Numbered from the stretch's first letter, positions 9,262 through 18,800 are shown. The stretch: DNA of 64,000 nt from Chitinophaga sp. XS-30 (GCF_008086345.1 NZ_CP043006.1:3532032-3596031); one strand, 5' to 3'. The notes: generated by a model from the letters alone, not told the origin. A program made the numbers and translations.

Positions 9262-9300
9262 AGCTTATATTTAATTTTTACGGGTCAGATGGAATGCTTC
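9262..9300 (-). repeat. Shared 39-nt leader element, copy 1 (before mlaD)
   Basis: Reverse-strand sequence with core CCATCTGACCCGTAAAAA, then TTAAATATAAGCT directly against the mlaD ATG. It matches 34 of 39 bases with the leader of the universal stress gene (25340-25378) and a similar block before the first susD (18765-18800). Confidence 0.7.
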
Positions 9301-9311
9301 TGCGTCACAGC

Positions 9312-10085
9312 TTATTGTATAAAGTTATAATCATAAAACTCCCTGATCAGCTCATCATCTGATTCAAAGACCTCTTCAAAATTCCCTTTTTTGATGAACC
9401 GCCCTTCTTTCAGCACGGCTATTTTGTCACCCGTGGCCTTGGCACAGGTGAGATCGTGCGTGATGATGATAGAGCTGGTCTTGAACCGCCGCTGCACTTC
9501 ATTGATCAGGTTATTGATCTCGATGCAGGTAATGGGGTCCAGCCCCGCAGTGGGCTCATCGTACAGCATGATCTCCGGCCGGAGGATCAGTGTGCGGGCG
9601 ATGCCGATACGTTTCCTTTGCCCGCCGGACAGCTCCGCCGGCATCTGGTCTATGGTCTGCGAGAGGCCAACGGCATCCAGCACGATCTCAATGCGTTTGT
9701 TGCGTTGCTCCCGTTTCATGCCCGGTTCATTACGGGTAAGGGGGAATGCGAGGTTTTCCCCTACCGTCATGCTGTCGTACAGCGCACCATTCTGAAAACA
9801 GAAGCCGACTTTAAGCCGGAGCTCCCGCAATTCCCGGTTGTTCAGTTTATTCACTTCCAGCCCCAGCACATTCACCGTCCCGGCATCCTGCTTCAGCAAT
9901 CCCGCAATGATCTTGATCAAAACGGATTTACCGGTACCGGAACGCCCCAGCACAACGATATTCTCCCCTTTGTAAAGGTCCAGATCCACTCCCTGCAATA
10001 CATGATTATCCCCAAAGGATTTGTACAGCCCGCTGATGGTGATCACCTTTTCTTCCCAATCGATATCCGGTGTAAATGTTTTCAT
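9312..10085 (-). CDS. mlaF: ABC transporter ATPase, MlaF type
   Basis: 257 residues. Walker A GRSGTGKS, Q-loop FCFQNGALYDSMTVGENL, signature LSGGQRKRIGIARTL, Walker B IMLYDEPTAGLDP and the switch His in IIITHD are all intact. The ALYDSMTVxENLAFPL stretch is characteristic of MlaF/Mkl lipid-transport ATPases. It lies one base after mlaE and drives the permease for lipid transfer with MlaD. The gap to mlaD (50 bases) holds the shared leader element. Confidence 0.94.
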   Translation of the reverse strand: MKTFTPDIDWEEKVITISGLYKSFGDNHVLQGVDLDLYKGENIVVLGRSGTGKSVLIKIIAGLLKQDAGTVNVLGLEVNKLNNRELRELRLKVGFCFQNGALYDSMTVGENLAFPLTRNEPGMKREQRNKRIEIVLDAVGLSQTIDQMPAELSGGQRKRIGIARTLILRPEIMLYDEPTAGLDPITCIEINNLINEVQRRFKTSSIIITHDLTCAKATGDKIAVLKEGRFIKKGNFEEVFESDDELIREFYDYNFIQ

Positions 10086-10086
10086 A

Positions 10087-10878
10087 TCAGCGTATCATAT
10101 TTACCAGTTGAACAATAATGATCTCTTCAATGAATATCAGGAACATGGAAATGACCACCGAAACGTTGGCAGCTTTCCCCACACCTTGGGTACCTTGTGT
10201 GGCATTATATCCCAGGTACGAGGATACTGTGCCGATGGTGAACCCGAAAATGATGGCTTTTCCAAGCGAAGCGGCGAAATCCAGGAAAGAGATGTTGGAC
10301 AGTGCGCTCTGCAGGAAAGCAGCCAGGGTGGTCTGTTCATTCAGGTGTACATCGAGGTAGGAGCCCGCCATACCGATCAATGCCGTATAGGCCATTAGTA
10401 TAGGCAGACAGATGGTACAGGCCAGTATCCGGGTGACTACCAGGTATTTGAACGGGTTAATGGCCGATACCTCCATCGCATCGATCTGTTCCGTTACCTT
10501 CATGGATGCCAGTTCGGCCCCTATGCTGGAGCCTACTTTACCCGCACAGATCAGCGCCGTTACCAGCGGGGCCAACGCCCGGATCACGGCTATTGCGATC
10601 AGGGAAGGCAGCCAGGAGGTTGCCCCGAATTCCGCCAGCGAGGGGCGGGATTGCTTCGTGAACACCAGACCGGTGATAAATCCGGTTAAACTGATGAGCG
10701 CCAGGGATTTATATCCGACCTGGTAACACTGGCGAATCAACTCTTTGATCTCGAATGGCGGAAGCATCACTTCTCTGAAGAAACGGCCGATGAACTTGAA
10801 AATGTTGTAAACCCCGGTAAAAAAAACGTCCACACTTTTGGAAATAACCGGTTTGTCACGCTGTTCTGTATTGTCCAT
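10087..10878 (-). CDS. mlaE: MlaE-type ABC permease
   Basis: 263 residues with five to six membrane helices after an amphipathic N-terminus. Family hallmarks are the long loop around SSIGAELASMKVTEQIDAMEVSAINP and the second conserved piece VSSYLGYNATQGTQGVGKAA. It forms the inner-membrane core of the Mla-type lipid transporter. It is the first gene of the reverse operon. The 160-base space to the divergent phosphoesterase shows no clear TAnnTTTG promoter on this strand. Confidence 0.93.
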   Translation of the reverse strand: MDNTEQRDKPVISKSVDVFFTGVYNIFKFIGRFFREVMLPPFEIKELIRQCYQVGYKSLALISLTGFITGLVFTKQSRPSLAEFGATSWLPSLIAIAVIRALAPLVTALICAGKVGSSIGAELASMKVTEQIDAMEVSAINPFKYLVVTRILACTICLPILMAYTALIGMAGSYLDVHLNEQTTLAAFLQSALSNISFLDFAASLGKAIIFGFTIGTVSSYLGYNATQGTQGVGKAANVSVVISMFLIFIEEIIIVQLVNMIR

Positions 10879-11040
10879 TTGCCAATTTTACAGGTAAATA
10901 AATATAATATCCGGATGAACTACGTCAGATCGTTTCTTTTTTTCACTACAATTTAACCATATCATTTGTTTTACTGTTGTTCCCGGGCTATTATAATCAA
11001 ACAGCATTCCATATATTTCGGTAATCATTATCTTCATATT

Positions 11041-11877
11041 ATGCTCACTCGCAGAGATTTCCTCGAAATGGCCCTGAAAGGCATCGTGATCATCGGTGCG
11101 GGCAATACTTTGCAGTCCTTTTCACCCGTGGGTTTTCGCCTGCCGGACCGGGAAAAGGTGCGGTTCCGCTTTGCCCTGGCTTCTGACGGGCATTACGGGC
11201 AACCCAAAACCACCTATTACGAGAGCCATAAAAAGATGGTCAAATGGCTGAACCGGGAAGGCCGCCGCAGGGGGCTGGATTTCGCCGTGATCAACGGGGA
11301 TATTTTTCATGACGACAGCCGGTTCCTGCCGGAGGCGAAGAAGACCTGGGACCAGTTGAAGATGACCTATTATGTATCGCATGGCAATCACGATATGGCG
11401 CCGGAAAGCGATTGGGAGCAGACCTGGGGTATTCCCTGGCACCACGCCTTCGAAACGGAGGACGCCGCCTTCCTGATCCTGAACACCGCGGATGTAAAAG
11501 GGAAATATATCTGTCCGGATCTCGGCTGGACGGAAGAACAGCTGCAACGTTACCGCAACAAAAAACACCTGTTCGTATTCATGCATATCACCCCGGTGAA
11601 ATGGACGGAGCATGGTATCGACTGCCCGGAACTGGTGGATATGTTCTCCCGGCAGCAGAACCTGCGCGCCGTATTCCACGGGCATGACCATATAGAGGAT
11701 GGCATGAAGGAAAAGAACGGCAAACATTATTTCTTTGATGCACATATCGGCGGCAGCTGGGGAACGCCTTACACGGGCTACCGCATTGTAGAGCTGCTGG
11801 AGAGCGGGGAAGTGCTGAGCTACCAGGTGAACCCCGGGGAGGATGAGCCGGTGAACAGCACAACGATACCGGTCTGA
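11041..11877 (+). CDS. Exported metallophosphoesterase
   Basis: 278 residues from ATG 11041. An in-frame start at 10966 would put 25 unlikely residues before the signal. The N-terminus MLTRRDFLEMALKG resembles a Tat signal peptide with a twin arginine. The calcineurin-like metal-binding blocks appear in order: ASDGHYG, INGDIFHDD, SHGNHDM, FMHITP and FHGHDH. The protein should hydrolyse phosphate esters in the periplasm with two metal ions. The substrate is unknown and the gene seems monocistronic. Confidence 0.88.
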   Translation: MLTRRDFLEMALKGIVIIGAGNTLQSFSPVGFRLPDREKVRFRFALASDGHYGQPKTTYYESHKKMVKWLNREGRRRGLDFAVINGDIFHDDSRFLPEAKKTWDQLKMTYYVSHGNHDMAPESDWEQTWGIPWHHAFETEDAAFLILNTADVKGKYICPDLGWTEEQLQRYRNKKHLFVFMHITPVKWTEHGIDCPELVDMFSRQQNLRAVFHGHDHIEDGMKEKNGKHYFFDAHIGGSWGTPYTGYRIVELLESGEVLSYQVNPGEDEPVNSTTIPV

Positions 11878-11989
11878 GTGGTTCACGGACAGTCGCTAAA
11901 TTACTACAGCACTTTAGGAATACAACTACAAAAACAGTGGGAGCGCTTGCCTAATTTTAGACAAGTCAATTATATCTCTCACATATCCT

Positions 11990-12187
11990 ATGAAAATCTT
12001 TCTGTTACCTGCCCTTCTGCTGGGAATCATCCTGGTGTCCCTTTCCTATTTTTCCGCAACTTATAACTGGATATGGAACGATGTTTTCGTAGTCCTCGGC
12101 TTTGTCGGGTACACCCTGATCATCAGCGCCATTGCCTACTTCCTGATATGCCTGCTGGACAGGCGGTTTGATGACCTGTCCAAATAA
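11990..12187 (+). CDS. Small two-helix membrane protein, unknown function
   Basis: 65 residues. Two hydrophobic stretches (about 3-24 and 32-55) are separated by a short polar turn, and a basic/acidic tail (DRRFDDLSK) follows. Codon use agrees with its neighbours. No family recognised. It lies between the phosphoesterase and a DUF4199 gene on the same strand, but with gaps of more than 100 bases, so an operon is not evident. Expression is not demonstrated. Confidence 0.55.
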   Translation: MKIFLLPALLLGIILVSLSYFSATYNWIWNDVFVVLGFVGYTLIISAIAYFLICLLDRRFDDLSK

Positions 12188-12349
12188 CAGGAAAACCGGT
12201 CATGACGGCAGATACTCCGGGGGAATCGACCTCATAATGCCCCTGACCGGTCAGCCAAAAGTACCATCCGCCTAAAAATCAGCCTAAAGTATGAACCGGA
12301 ATACCGGAAAATCGTTGATTTTTGAACCGGACTTATAAACCGGATCTAT

Positions 12350-12895
12350 ATGAAAAAAAATGTGATCGTTTTCGGGTTGATCTCCGGATTGATCCTCACC
12401 GTACTGATGGTGACCTCTACGGTAATGTGTTACCGGAATGAGAATTTCGAGGGAAATATGGTGCTCGGGTATGCCGCCATGCTTCTCGCTTTCTCCCTGA
12501 TCTTCGTAGGGATAAAGAATTACCGGGACAAATTCAACGGTGGCCTGATCACCTTCGGAAAGGCTTTCAGGATCGGGATGTTCATTTCGTTGATCGCCTC
12601 CAGCATGTATGTGCTGGTATGGCTGGTGGAGTACTATGTGTTCATCCCGGATTTTATGGACAAGTACATACCGCATGTGATGAATGCGGCCCGGGAGGAT
12701 GGAGCCACCGCGGCAGAGCTGGAAAAGAAAGCGGTACAGATGGCCGATTTCAAGGAGATGTACCGGAATCCGCTTTTCGTGGTGCTGATCAGCTATTTCG
12801 AGGTCCTCCCGATTGGATTGGCCGTTTCCCTGATCTGTGCCTGGATATTGAGGCGCAACCGGAAGGATGGGGAAGTCCTCGCCACAGCCCATTGA
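12350..12895 (+). CDS. DUF4199 membrane protein
   Basis: 181 residues with four predicted membrane helices (about 5-27, 40-58, 76-98, 142-165) and a helical extramembrane loop (about 105-140). The opening GLISGLILTVLM and the internal IGMFISLIASSMYVLVWLVEYY with YFEVLPIGLAVSLICAWILRR match the DUF4199 family, which is common in Bacteroidota and has no known function. The leader contains four ACCGGA copies. A terminator follows. Confidence 0.85.
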   Translation: MKKNVIVFGLISGLILTVLMVTSTVMCYRNENFEGNMVLGYAAMLLAFSLIFVGIKNYRDKFNGGLITFGKAFRIGMFISLIASSMYVLVWLVEYYVFIPDFMDKYIPHVMNAAREDGATAAELEKKAVQMADFKEMYRNPLFVVLISYFEVLPIGLAVSLICAWILRRNRKDGEVLATAH

Positions 12896-12919
12896 GCAAG
12901 GGCGCCCCGCAATTATTGA

Positions 12920-12952
12920 CAGGGCTGGCCGGGAGGCTGGCCCTGCTTTTTT
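12920..12952 (+). terminator. Terminator after DUF4199 gene
   Basis: CAGGGCTGGCC and GGCTGGCCCTG pair (two central mismatches) around GGGA, followed by CTTTTTT. Confidence 0.7.
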
Positions 12953-13023
12953 ATGGTCTGCCGGCCGGTTTTGCCGGGCTCCGGCACCTGTTCCCTGTAT
13001 TTTCTCTAATTTAAGGGCCGTAA

Positions 13024-13521
13024 ATGAACTATTCCGGATGTATGATGGCCAATAACTTCCTGTCGAAATACAAACTTGTTTTCCTGTATGGTGTGGCGCT
13101 GGCGCTGCTGCTGTTCCTGCTGCGCCTGCTGGAGCTGCATTTTGTGATCATGGGCAACGCCATGGAGCTGTATATTGGCGCCATCGCGGTCATTTTTACG
13201 GCGCTGGGCATCTGGCTGGCGCTGAAGCTGGCCCGGCCGAAAGTGGAGACCGTGGTGGTGGAAAAGGAAGTATTTGTCCATCAGAACGGTGCGCCGTTTA
13301 TATTGAATGAAACAGCCCTGCAGGCGCTCCAGCTGACCAAAAGGGAATTTGAAGTGCTGCAGCTGATGGCCGAAGGGCTTAGCAACCAGGAGATCGCCGC
13401 CCGGCTGTTCCTTTCCCTTCACACGATCAAAACCCATTCTTCCAGGCTGTTTGAAAAAATGGAGGTGAAACGGCGGACACAGGCCATAGAAAAAGGGAAG
13501 CGGCTGCAGATCATCCCCTGA
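13024..13521 (+). CDS. Membrane-anchored LuxR/GerE-type regulator
   Basis: 165 residues. Two N-terminal membrane helices (about 17-36 and 44-64) precede a linker and a LuxR-type helix-turn-helix (about 100-160: LTKREFEVLQLMAEGLSNQE, IAARLFLSLHTIKTHSSRLF). No receiver domain is present, so the protein is a membrane-bound DNA-binding factor rather than a normal response regulator. Alternative ATGs at 13042 and 13045 may be the true start, since the first six residues are unusual. It lies upstream of PUL 1 on the same strand, but a role there is only a guess. Confidence 0.82.
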   Translation: MNYSGCMMANNFLSKYKLVFLYGVALALLLFLLRLLELHFVIMGNAMELYIGAIAVIFTALGIWLALKLARPKVETVVVEKEVFVHQNGAPFILNETALQALQLTKREFEVLQLMAEGLSNQEIAARLFLSLHTIKTHSSRLFEKMEVKRRTQAIEKGKRLQIIP

Positions 13522-13665
13522 AGGACCATGCCCTGTAAATTGCCGGATGGCTTGTTGTTCCATTTCGGGCATATATATGGATAGTCATTGAAAATTAAAA
13601 CCCGGAATTAACGAAGAATATTATTTTTGCCCGTTACCACTAATGTCCAAACCACTCCGCAGACA

Positions 13666-14268
13666 ATGTACGACAAGCAGATCAGCGATGGAGAATTACT
13701 ACGATCTTTAAGAGGGGATGATACCGCTGCCTTTGAGGTGCTGTATGATCGCTACTGGAAGGCTTTGTACCTCAAGGCTTGCCAGCGGGTGGACAAGGAT
13801 GAGGCAAAAGACCTGGTACAGGAAGTGATGATCAGCCTGTGGCGCCGCCGGAAGGAGATAGCGCCGGACCAGGAAGGGGACCTCGGCCGTTACCTCTTCA
13901 CGGCCATCAAGTACCGCGTCATCAGCCATTATGCATTCACCGCCACCGAGATCAAAAAGCTGGATATCTTCGATATCCTTGAGGGGCAGCTGAACAATGA
14001 CGCGCTGGAAACCAAAGAACTGAAAGCCTCCATCGAATCGGCCGTCAGCCGTCTGCCGGCCAGGATGCAGCAGATCTTCCGGATGAGCCGGGAAGACGAC
14101 TGCTCCATCCCCGATATTGCCAGAAAACTCAACCTGTCCGAGCAAACGGTCAAGAACCAGCTCACGGAAGCCCTCAAAAGATTACGTAACTCCCTGCAAG
14201 CCAGTTCTTCAGGGGAATGGGCATTAATGCTTGCCTATATGTTCCTGCACGTCCACAAAAACCTTTGA
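13666..14268 (+). CDS. ECF RNA polymerase sigma factor of PUL 1
   Basis: 200 residues from ATG 13666; a TTG at 13627 is less likely. Region 2 (about 15-80: DDTAAFEVLYDRYWKAL, KDLVQEVMISLWRRR) and region 4 (about 135-185: LPARMQQIFRMSREDD, SIPDIARKLNLSEQTVKNQL) are intact, and region 3 is missing as expected for ECF factors. It is followed by a FecR anti-sigma gene and an STN-bearing SusC, the classic trans-envelope arrangement. It is expected to activate the SusC/SusD/GH76 genes when the sugar is sensed. TATTTTTG at 13622-13629 could be a -7 box, but no matching -33 box is seen. Confidence 0.92.
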   Translation: MYDKQISDGELLRSLRGDDTAAFEVLYDRYWKALYLKACQRVDKDEAKDLVQEVMISLWRRRKEIAPDQEGDLGRYLFTAIKYRVISHYAFTATEIKKLDIFDILEGQLNNDALETKELKASIESAVSRLPARMQQIFRMSREDDCSIPDIARKLNLSEQTVKNQLTEALKRLRNSLQASSSGEWALMLAYMFLHVHKNL

Positions 14269-14333
14269 AATTTTTTTTCCTGTTGACTAGTACCAAACCC
14301 TGTTTTTCAGGATAAGGTATTAAAACGCGCATA

Positions 14334-15260
14334 TTGGAAGCAAAGAAAATTAAGCAGCTGTTCCGGCAGTATTTGCTTGGAAAGGCTCCGGAGAAGGAGA
14401 GCGAAGTAGTGGAAAACTGGTACGATTCCTTCGACGAGGTTCCTGTCATGTTGATGGGAGCGGAGGAGGAGCGCCTTGTCCGCCAGGAAATATGGCAAAA
14501 TATCCAACCCCAAATTTCAGTTGCTAAATCCTTTTACCTGCGCACGGCAAGCCGTTGGGCCGCCGCGGCGGTGATCCTGCTGGGGATCGGCGGTCTCGCC
14601 TATTTCCTCCTGAACCCGTCCCCATCCTATACCCAAATCAGCACCGCTGACGGAGAGCAAAGGACCATACAAATGGAAGACGGTTCCCGCCTTGTGCTCA
14701 ATGCCGGTTCTACCGTCCGTATCTCCGCTGATTTCTCCCGCGAAAGGAAACTCCATATCCTTGACGGGGAAGTATTCGTGGATGTGAAAGGCGATATCCA
14801 AAAGCCCTTTATCGTGGAAAGCGGCCCGCTGACCACTACGGTACTGGGCACATCCTTTAATATTTCCGCCTATGAGGGCCTGCAGAGACTGAGCGTGGGC
14901 GTAGTGTCCGGCAAAGTGAGCGTGAAGGCGGCCGGAAAGGTGAACATCCTCGAAAAAGGCCGGGAACTGGTGTATGACAGGCAGCTGGGCACCAGCAGCG
15001 TAGCAGTGCTGGCCCCTGGTACGATCGAATGGCAGCAGGGCAAACTGATACTCAATGATGTTTCTTTTGATGATATGGTGGTGCTGATGAAAAAGAATTT
15101 CGGCATTCAGATCACTTCCACGGAAGACCACGTTAAAGCAACCCGGTACACCACGGAACTACCCACTACCATGGAACCTGTTAAAGCAGCGGAAGTACTG
15201 GCCGCTATTCACCGCCTGAAAATAAAAGTCAACAATAACCATCAAATACTGATCTACTAA
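14334..15260 (+). CDS. FecR-family anti-sigma factor of PUL 1
   Basis: 308 residues, starting at a TTG (14334); no ATG is available nearby in frame. The N-terminal cytoplasmic sigma-binding part (about 1-60) precedes a transmembrane helix at about 65-87 (WAAAAVILLGIGGLAYFLL). The periplasmic FecR domain follows (about 95-215: ADGEQRTIQMEDGSRLVLNA, FIVESGPLTTTVLGTSFNIS), then a C-terminal STN-like/DUF4974 region ending NNHQILIY. It should hold the preceding sigma factor until the STN domain of SusC signals. Confidence 0.9.
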   Translation: MEAKKIKQLFRQYLLGKAPEKESEVVENWYDSFDEVPVMLMGAEEERLVRQEIWQNIQPQISVAKSFYLRTASRWAAAAVILLGIGGLAYFLLNPSPSYTQISTADGEQRTIQMEDGSRLVLNAGSTVRISADFSRERKLHILDGEVFVDVKGDIQKPFIVESGPLTTTVLGTSFNISAYEGLQRLSVGVVSGKVSVKAAGKVNILEKGRELVYDRQLGTSSVAVLAPGTIEWQQGKLILNDVSFDDMVVLMKKNFGIQITSTEDHVKATRYTTELPTTMEPVKAAEVLAAIHRLKIKVNNNHQILIY

Positions 15261-15315
15261 AAGCAGTGCAAACAGCTGCGATACTTACGCTATAACATTT
15301 AAGCCTGAACTACGT

Positions 15316-18300
15316 ATGAAAAAAATGATCAAAACACTCAGGAAAAGGGTGCTGGTTATCATCGTCATGCTGACGAGTGCCTCCATCATACTGCCCGTAT
15401 ATGCCGGGCAGGGGCAGATCCTGAAAAAAACCAACGTCACCATCAACCTCAAAGGGGGATCCCTGGAATCTGCCATCCAGGCATTGCATCAGACCACAAA
15501 AGTCACATTCGCTTATGACAAACAGCTGTTACGCTCCTATCCCGCAGGGTCACATTCCTTTTCGAACGAGCGGCTGGACAGGGTGTTGGAAGCCCTGTTG
15601 CAAAACAAGCAGCTTGCTTTCGATGAAGTGAACGACATTGTGGTGATCAGCCGGAAAGCTGCCGCCGCAGGGCAGCCACCCGCACCCGCGGCAGGCCGTG
15701 CGGATATTGTAGTGTCCGGCACCGTGGTGGACGAGAATGGCAGCCCCCTGCCGGGTGTAAGCGTAGCCGTGCAAGGCGTCAGCACCATGACCTCTACCGA
15801 TGTGGCGGGCAAATTCAAGATACTGGTGCAATCACCAGAAGCCAAACTGGCATTCAGCTTCATCGGCTACGAAACCGCGATAGTGACCGTAGGTACGCAG
15901 ACCACGCTGAACATCCAGATGAAAGTGGCCAGCCAGTCGCTGGACGAGGTCGCAGTGATCGGCTTCGGTACCCAGCGCAAGGTAAGCCTGGTGGGTGCGC
16001 AATCCACCGTGAAACCTGCGGAGTTCAAACAGCCTTCACAGGATATCACCTCCATGCTTGCGGGCAGGATCGCGGGTGTAGTGGGCGTGCAGCGTACCGG
16101 TGAACCGGGAAAAGGCAGCGCAGACATCTGGATCCGCGGCATCTCCACCTTCGGCGGCGGCAATGCTTCCGGCCCCCTGATCCTCGTGGATGGGGTGGAA
16201 CGTTCTATCAACAATATCTCCCCCGAAGACATCGAATCCTTTACCGTACTGAAAGATGCGGCCGGCACGGCAGTGTACGGCGTTCGCGGCGCCAATGGCG
16301 TGATCCTGCTGAAAACCAAGACCGGCAAAGTGGGCAAACCCCAGATCTATTTCGATTATAATGAAGGGGTGAACACCTTTACCAAAAGACCCGAGATGCT
16401 GGACGGTATCACCTATATGAATCTCGCCAACGAAGCATTGACCACCCGTAACCAGAACCCCAAATACTCCCAGGAGCACATCGACAATACAAAGAACGGG
16501 ACCGACCCGCTGCTGTATCCGAATGTGGACTGGATGGATGCGGTGTTCAACAAATACGGCCATACCCGCAGCGCCAACCTCAACGCCAGCGGCGGTGTGG
16601 AGAACGCGCAATATTATGTGTCCCTCGGCTACTTTAACGAAACCGGTTTCCTCAAAACGGATGACCTGGCACAATACAATTCTTCCCTGAAGTACAACCG
16701 CTATAATTTTACGACCAACGTGAACCTGCGGGTAACCAAAACAACGAAGCTGGATGTGGGCCTGCAGGGATATTTCTCCAACGGCAACTATCCGGGCATC
16801 AACACGCATGATATCTTCCAGAGCGCGATGGACGCGGCGCCGATAGCATACCCCGTGATGTATCCCGGCGGCTTTGTGCCCGGCCAGTCATCCAATGGCG
16901 GTTTCCGTAACCCTTATGCGGACCTTACCCGCCGCGGATACCGCAACGAATTCAGGAACCAGCTGTTTTCCAATATCAGGGCTACGCAGGAGCTGGATAT
17001 GCTTACCAAAGGCCTGTCCGCCACCGCCATGTTCGCCTTTGATACTTACAACCAGAACTACATCACCCGTTCAAAAAGGGAAGACACTTATTTCCCCGAT
17101 CAGAACGACCCATATAAGCCTGATGGCAGCCTGAACCTGATCAAGACGTTCACAGGAAACGACTACCTGAACTTTGACAACAACGGCGGCGACCGCCGGA
17201 CCAGCCGGAAGTTCTATACTGAAACGGCCATCAACTACGACAGGGCGTTTGACAAACACCGGGTAGGCGGTCTTGCGCTATTCTATACCAGCGATTATTC
17301 CAATGCCCTTGCCGGTGATTTCATCAGCTCTATCCCGGAGCGTTCACTCGGCCTGGCCGGCAGGGCTACTTATTCGTATGACGACCGTTACTTTGCCGAG
17401 TTCAATTTCGGCTACAATGGTTCCGAGTTGTTTGAGCCGCAGGACCGGTTCGGGTTTTTCCCGGCCATGGGCGTAGCCTGGGTGGTATCCAATGAAAAGT
17501 TCTTCGCTCCGCTGAAGAATGCCGTATCCTTCCTGAAGTTCCGCTACTCCAACGGTAACACCGGGCTTGGTACGGCGGAAGAAAGGTTCCTGTACATCAC
17601 CAGGCTGGATACATACGGTGGTGCTTACCGCTTCGGCAAGTCGTTCGAGAATGTGGACGGCATCAACATCAACCGTTATGCCACCAATGTGAGATGGTCC
17701 GTTTCCAACAAGCAGGACCTCGGTATGGAAGTCCGTTTGCTGAATGACCGGCTGTCCCTGATCGTGGACCTCTTCAAAGAGCATCGTACCGGCATCTTCC
17801 TGAGACGTGCTTCCAATGTGGATTTTATGGGATTGCAGAACCAGCAGTACGGCAACCTCGGCATTGTGGATAATAAAGGCATAGACGCTACGCTGGAATA
17901 CAATACCCGCATCGGGGAAGTGGACCTGAGCCTGAGGGGCAACATCACGTACAACAAGGATATTCTGGTAGAGGACGATTCTCCCCCGCAGTTGTATCCC
18001 TGGATGGAGCGCCGCGGCAACAATGTGCTGGCGCGTTACGGGTACATTGCGGAAGGATTGTTCGAGACCGAGGAAGAGATCAACCGCAGCGCGGTGCCTG
18101 GCGATAAAGAGCTCATCAAACCAGGTGATATCAAATACAAGGATTTGAACGGCGATGGGCTGATCAATTCAAATGATATGACCAGGATCGGCCGGGGAGA
18201 TGTGCCTTCCCTGGTGTATGGCTTCGGTTTCAATGTTGGCTATAAAGGTTTCCAGATCGGGCTGCTGTTCCAGGGGATTTCCGATGCGGACCGCATGCTG

Positions 18301-18696
18301 CGGGGATCTGCCATCATTCCCTTCAACGGCGGTGGCGGTCTCACCAATGCCTACAGTATTGCAACCGACAGGTGGACGCCGGAGAACCCGGACCCCAATG
18401 CTTTTTATCCCCGCCTCGCTTACGGCGAAGCCGAGAACAAGAACAATACACAACCCAGTTCCTGGTGGGTGAAGGACGTGAGCTTCATGCGCCTCAAATC
18501 CGCGCAGCTGGCCTACAACCTGCCATCCAGTTTCCTGAAGCGGTACGGCATACGCAACTCTTCCGTGTACCTGCAAGGCATCAACCTGCTTACATTCAGC
18601 AAGTTCAAGTTATGGGACCCGGAGCTGAACACGGATAATGGTACTTCCTATCCAAATATCAGAACGATTTCCATGGGTGTGAACCTCAGGTTCTGA
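15316..18696 (+). CDS. SusC/RagA TonB-dependent receptor with STN domain (PUL 1)
   Basis: 1126 residues. The order is signal peptide (about 1-30), STN signalling domain (about 38-112), carboxypeptidase-regulatory-like domain (about 130-205: VSGTVVDENGSPLPGVSVAV), TonB-box region EVAVIGFGTQ near 211-220, plug (about 225-340, with IWIRGIS, LILVDGVE, VLKDAAGTAVYGVRGANGVI) and a 22-strand-type barrel ending in a C-terminal Phe. It imports oligosaccharides with the SusD partner and, through STN, talks to FecR. The mannanase downstream suggests alpha-mannan fragments as ligand. Confidence 0.95.
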   Translation: MKKMIKTLRKRVLVIIVMLTSASIILPVYAGQGQILKKTNVTINLKGGSLESAIQALHQTTKVTFAYDKQLLRSYPAGSHSFSNERLDRVLEALLQNKQLAFDEVNDIVVISRKAAAAGQPPAPAAGRADIVVSGTVVDENGSPLPGVSVAVQGVSTMTSTDVAGKFKILVQSPEAKLAFSFIGYETAIVTVGTQTTLNIQMKVASQSLDEVAVIGFGTQRKVSLVGAQSTVKPAEFKQPSQDITSMLAGRIAGVVGVQRTGEPGKGSADIWIRGISTFGGGNASGPLILVDGVERSINNISPEDIESFTVLKDAAGTAVYGVRGANGVILLKTKTGKVGKPQIYFDYNEGVNTFTKRPEMLDGITYMNLANEALTTRNQNPKYSQEHIDNTKNGTDPLLYPNVDWMDAVFNKYGHTRSANLNASGGVENAQYYVSLGYFNETGFLKTDDLAQYNSSLKYNRYNFTTNVNLRVTKTTKLDVGLQGYFSNGNYPGINTHDIFQSAMDAAPIAYPVMYPGGFVPGQSSNGGFRNPYADLTRRGYRNEFRNQLFSNIRATQELDMLTKGLSATAMFAFDTYNQNYITRSKREDTYFPDQNDPYKPDGSLNLIKTFTGNDYLNFDNNGGDRRTSRKFYTETAINYDRAFDKHRVGGLALFYTSDYSNALAGDFISSIPERSLGLAGRATYSYDDRYFAEFNFGYNGSELFEPQDRFGFFPAMGVAWVVSNEKFFAPLKNAVSFLKFRYSNGNTGLGTAEERFLYITRLDTYGGAYRFGKSFENVDGININRYATNVRWSVSNKQDLGMEVRLLNDRLSLIVDLFKEHRTGIFLRRASNVDFMGLQNQQYGNLGIVDNKGIDATLEYNTRIGEVDLSLRGNITYNKDILVEDDSPPQLYPWMERRGNNVLARYGYIAEGLFETEEEINRSAVPGDKELIKPGDIKYKDLNGDGLINSNDMTRIGRGDVPSLVYGFGFNVGYKGFQIGLLFQGISDADRMLRGSAIIPFNGGGGLTNAYSIATDRWTPENPDPNAFYPRLAYGEAENKNNTQPSSWWVKDVSFMRLKSAQLAYNLPSSFLKRYGIRNSSVYLQGINLLTFSKFKLWDPELNTDNGTSYPNIRTISMGVNLRF

Positions 18697-18764
18697 TCCC
18701 GCGGATCCATTGGAAAAGGGGAGCGAACCCCCGAAAAATAAACATACACGGATGAAACCAGCAA

Positions 18765-18800
18765 GGTTCCATCCGGCCCGTAAAAAATAAATATTCACGG
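18765..18800 (+). repeat. Shared leader element, copy 2 (before susD of PUL 1)
   Basis: Core CCATCCGGCCCGTAAAAAAT, then AAATATTCACGG against the susD ATG. It resembles the leaders of mlaD and the stress-protein gene. Just upstream, AAAAATAAACATACACGGAT (18734-18753) is a near copy of AAAAATAAATATTCACGGAT (18783-18802), so the ribosome-binding stretch is duplicated 49 bases apart. The first copy opens a 12-codon frame from ATG 18752 that ends inside the element. Confidence 0.6.
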
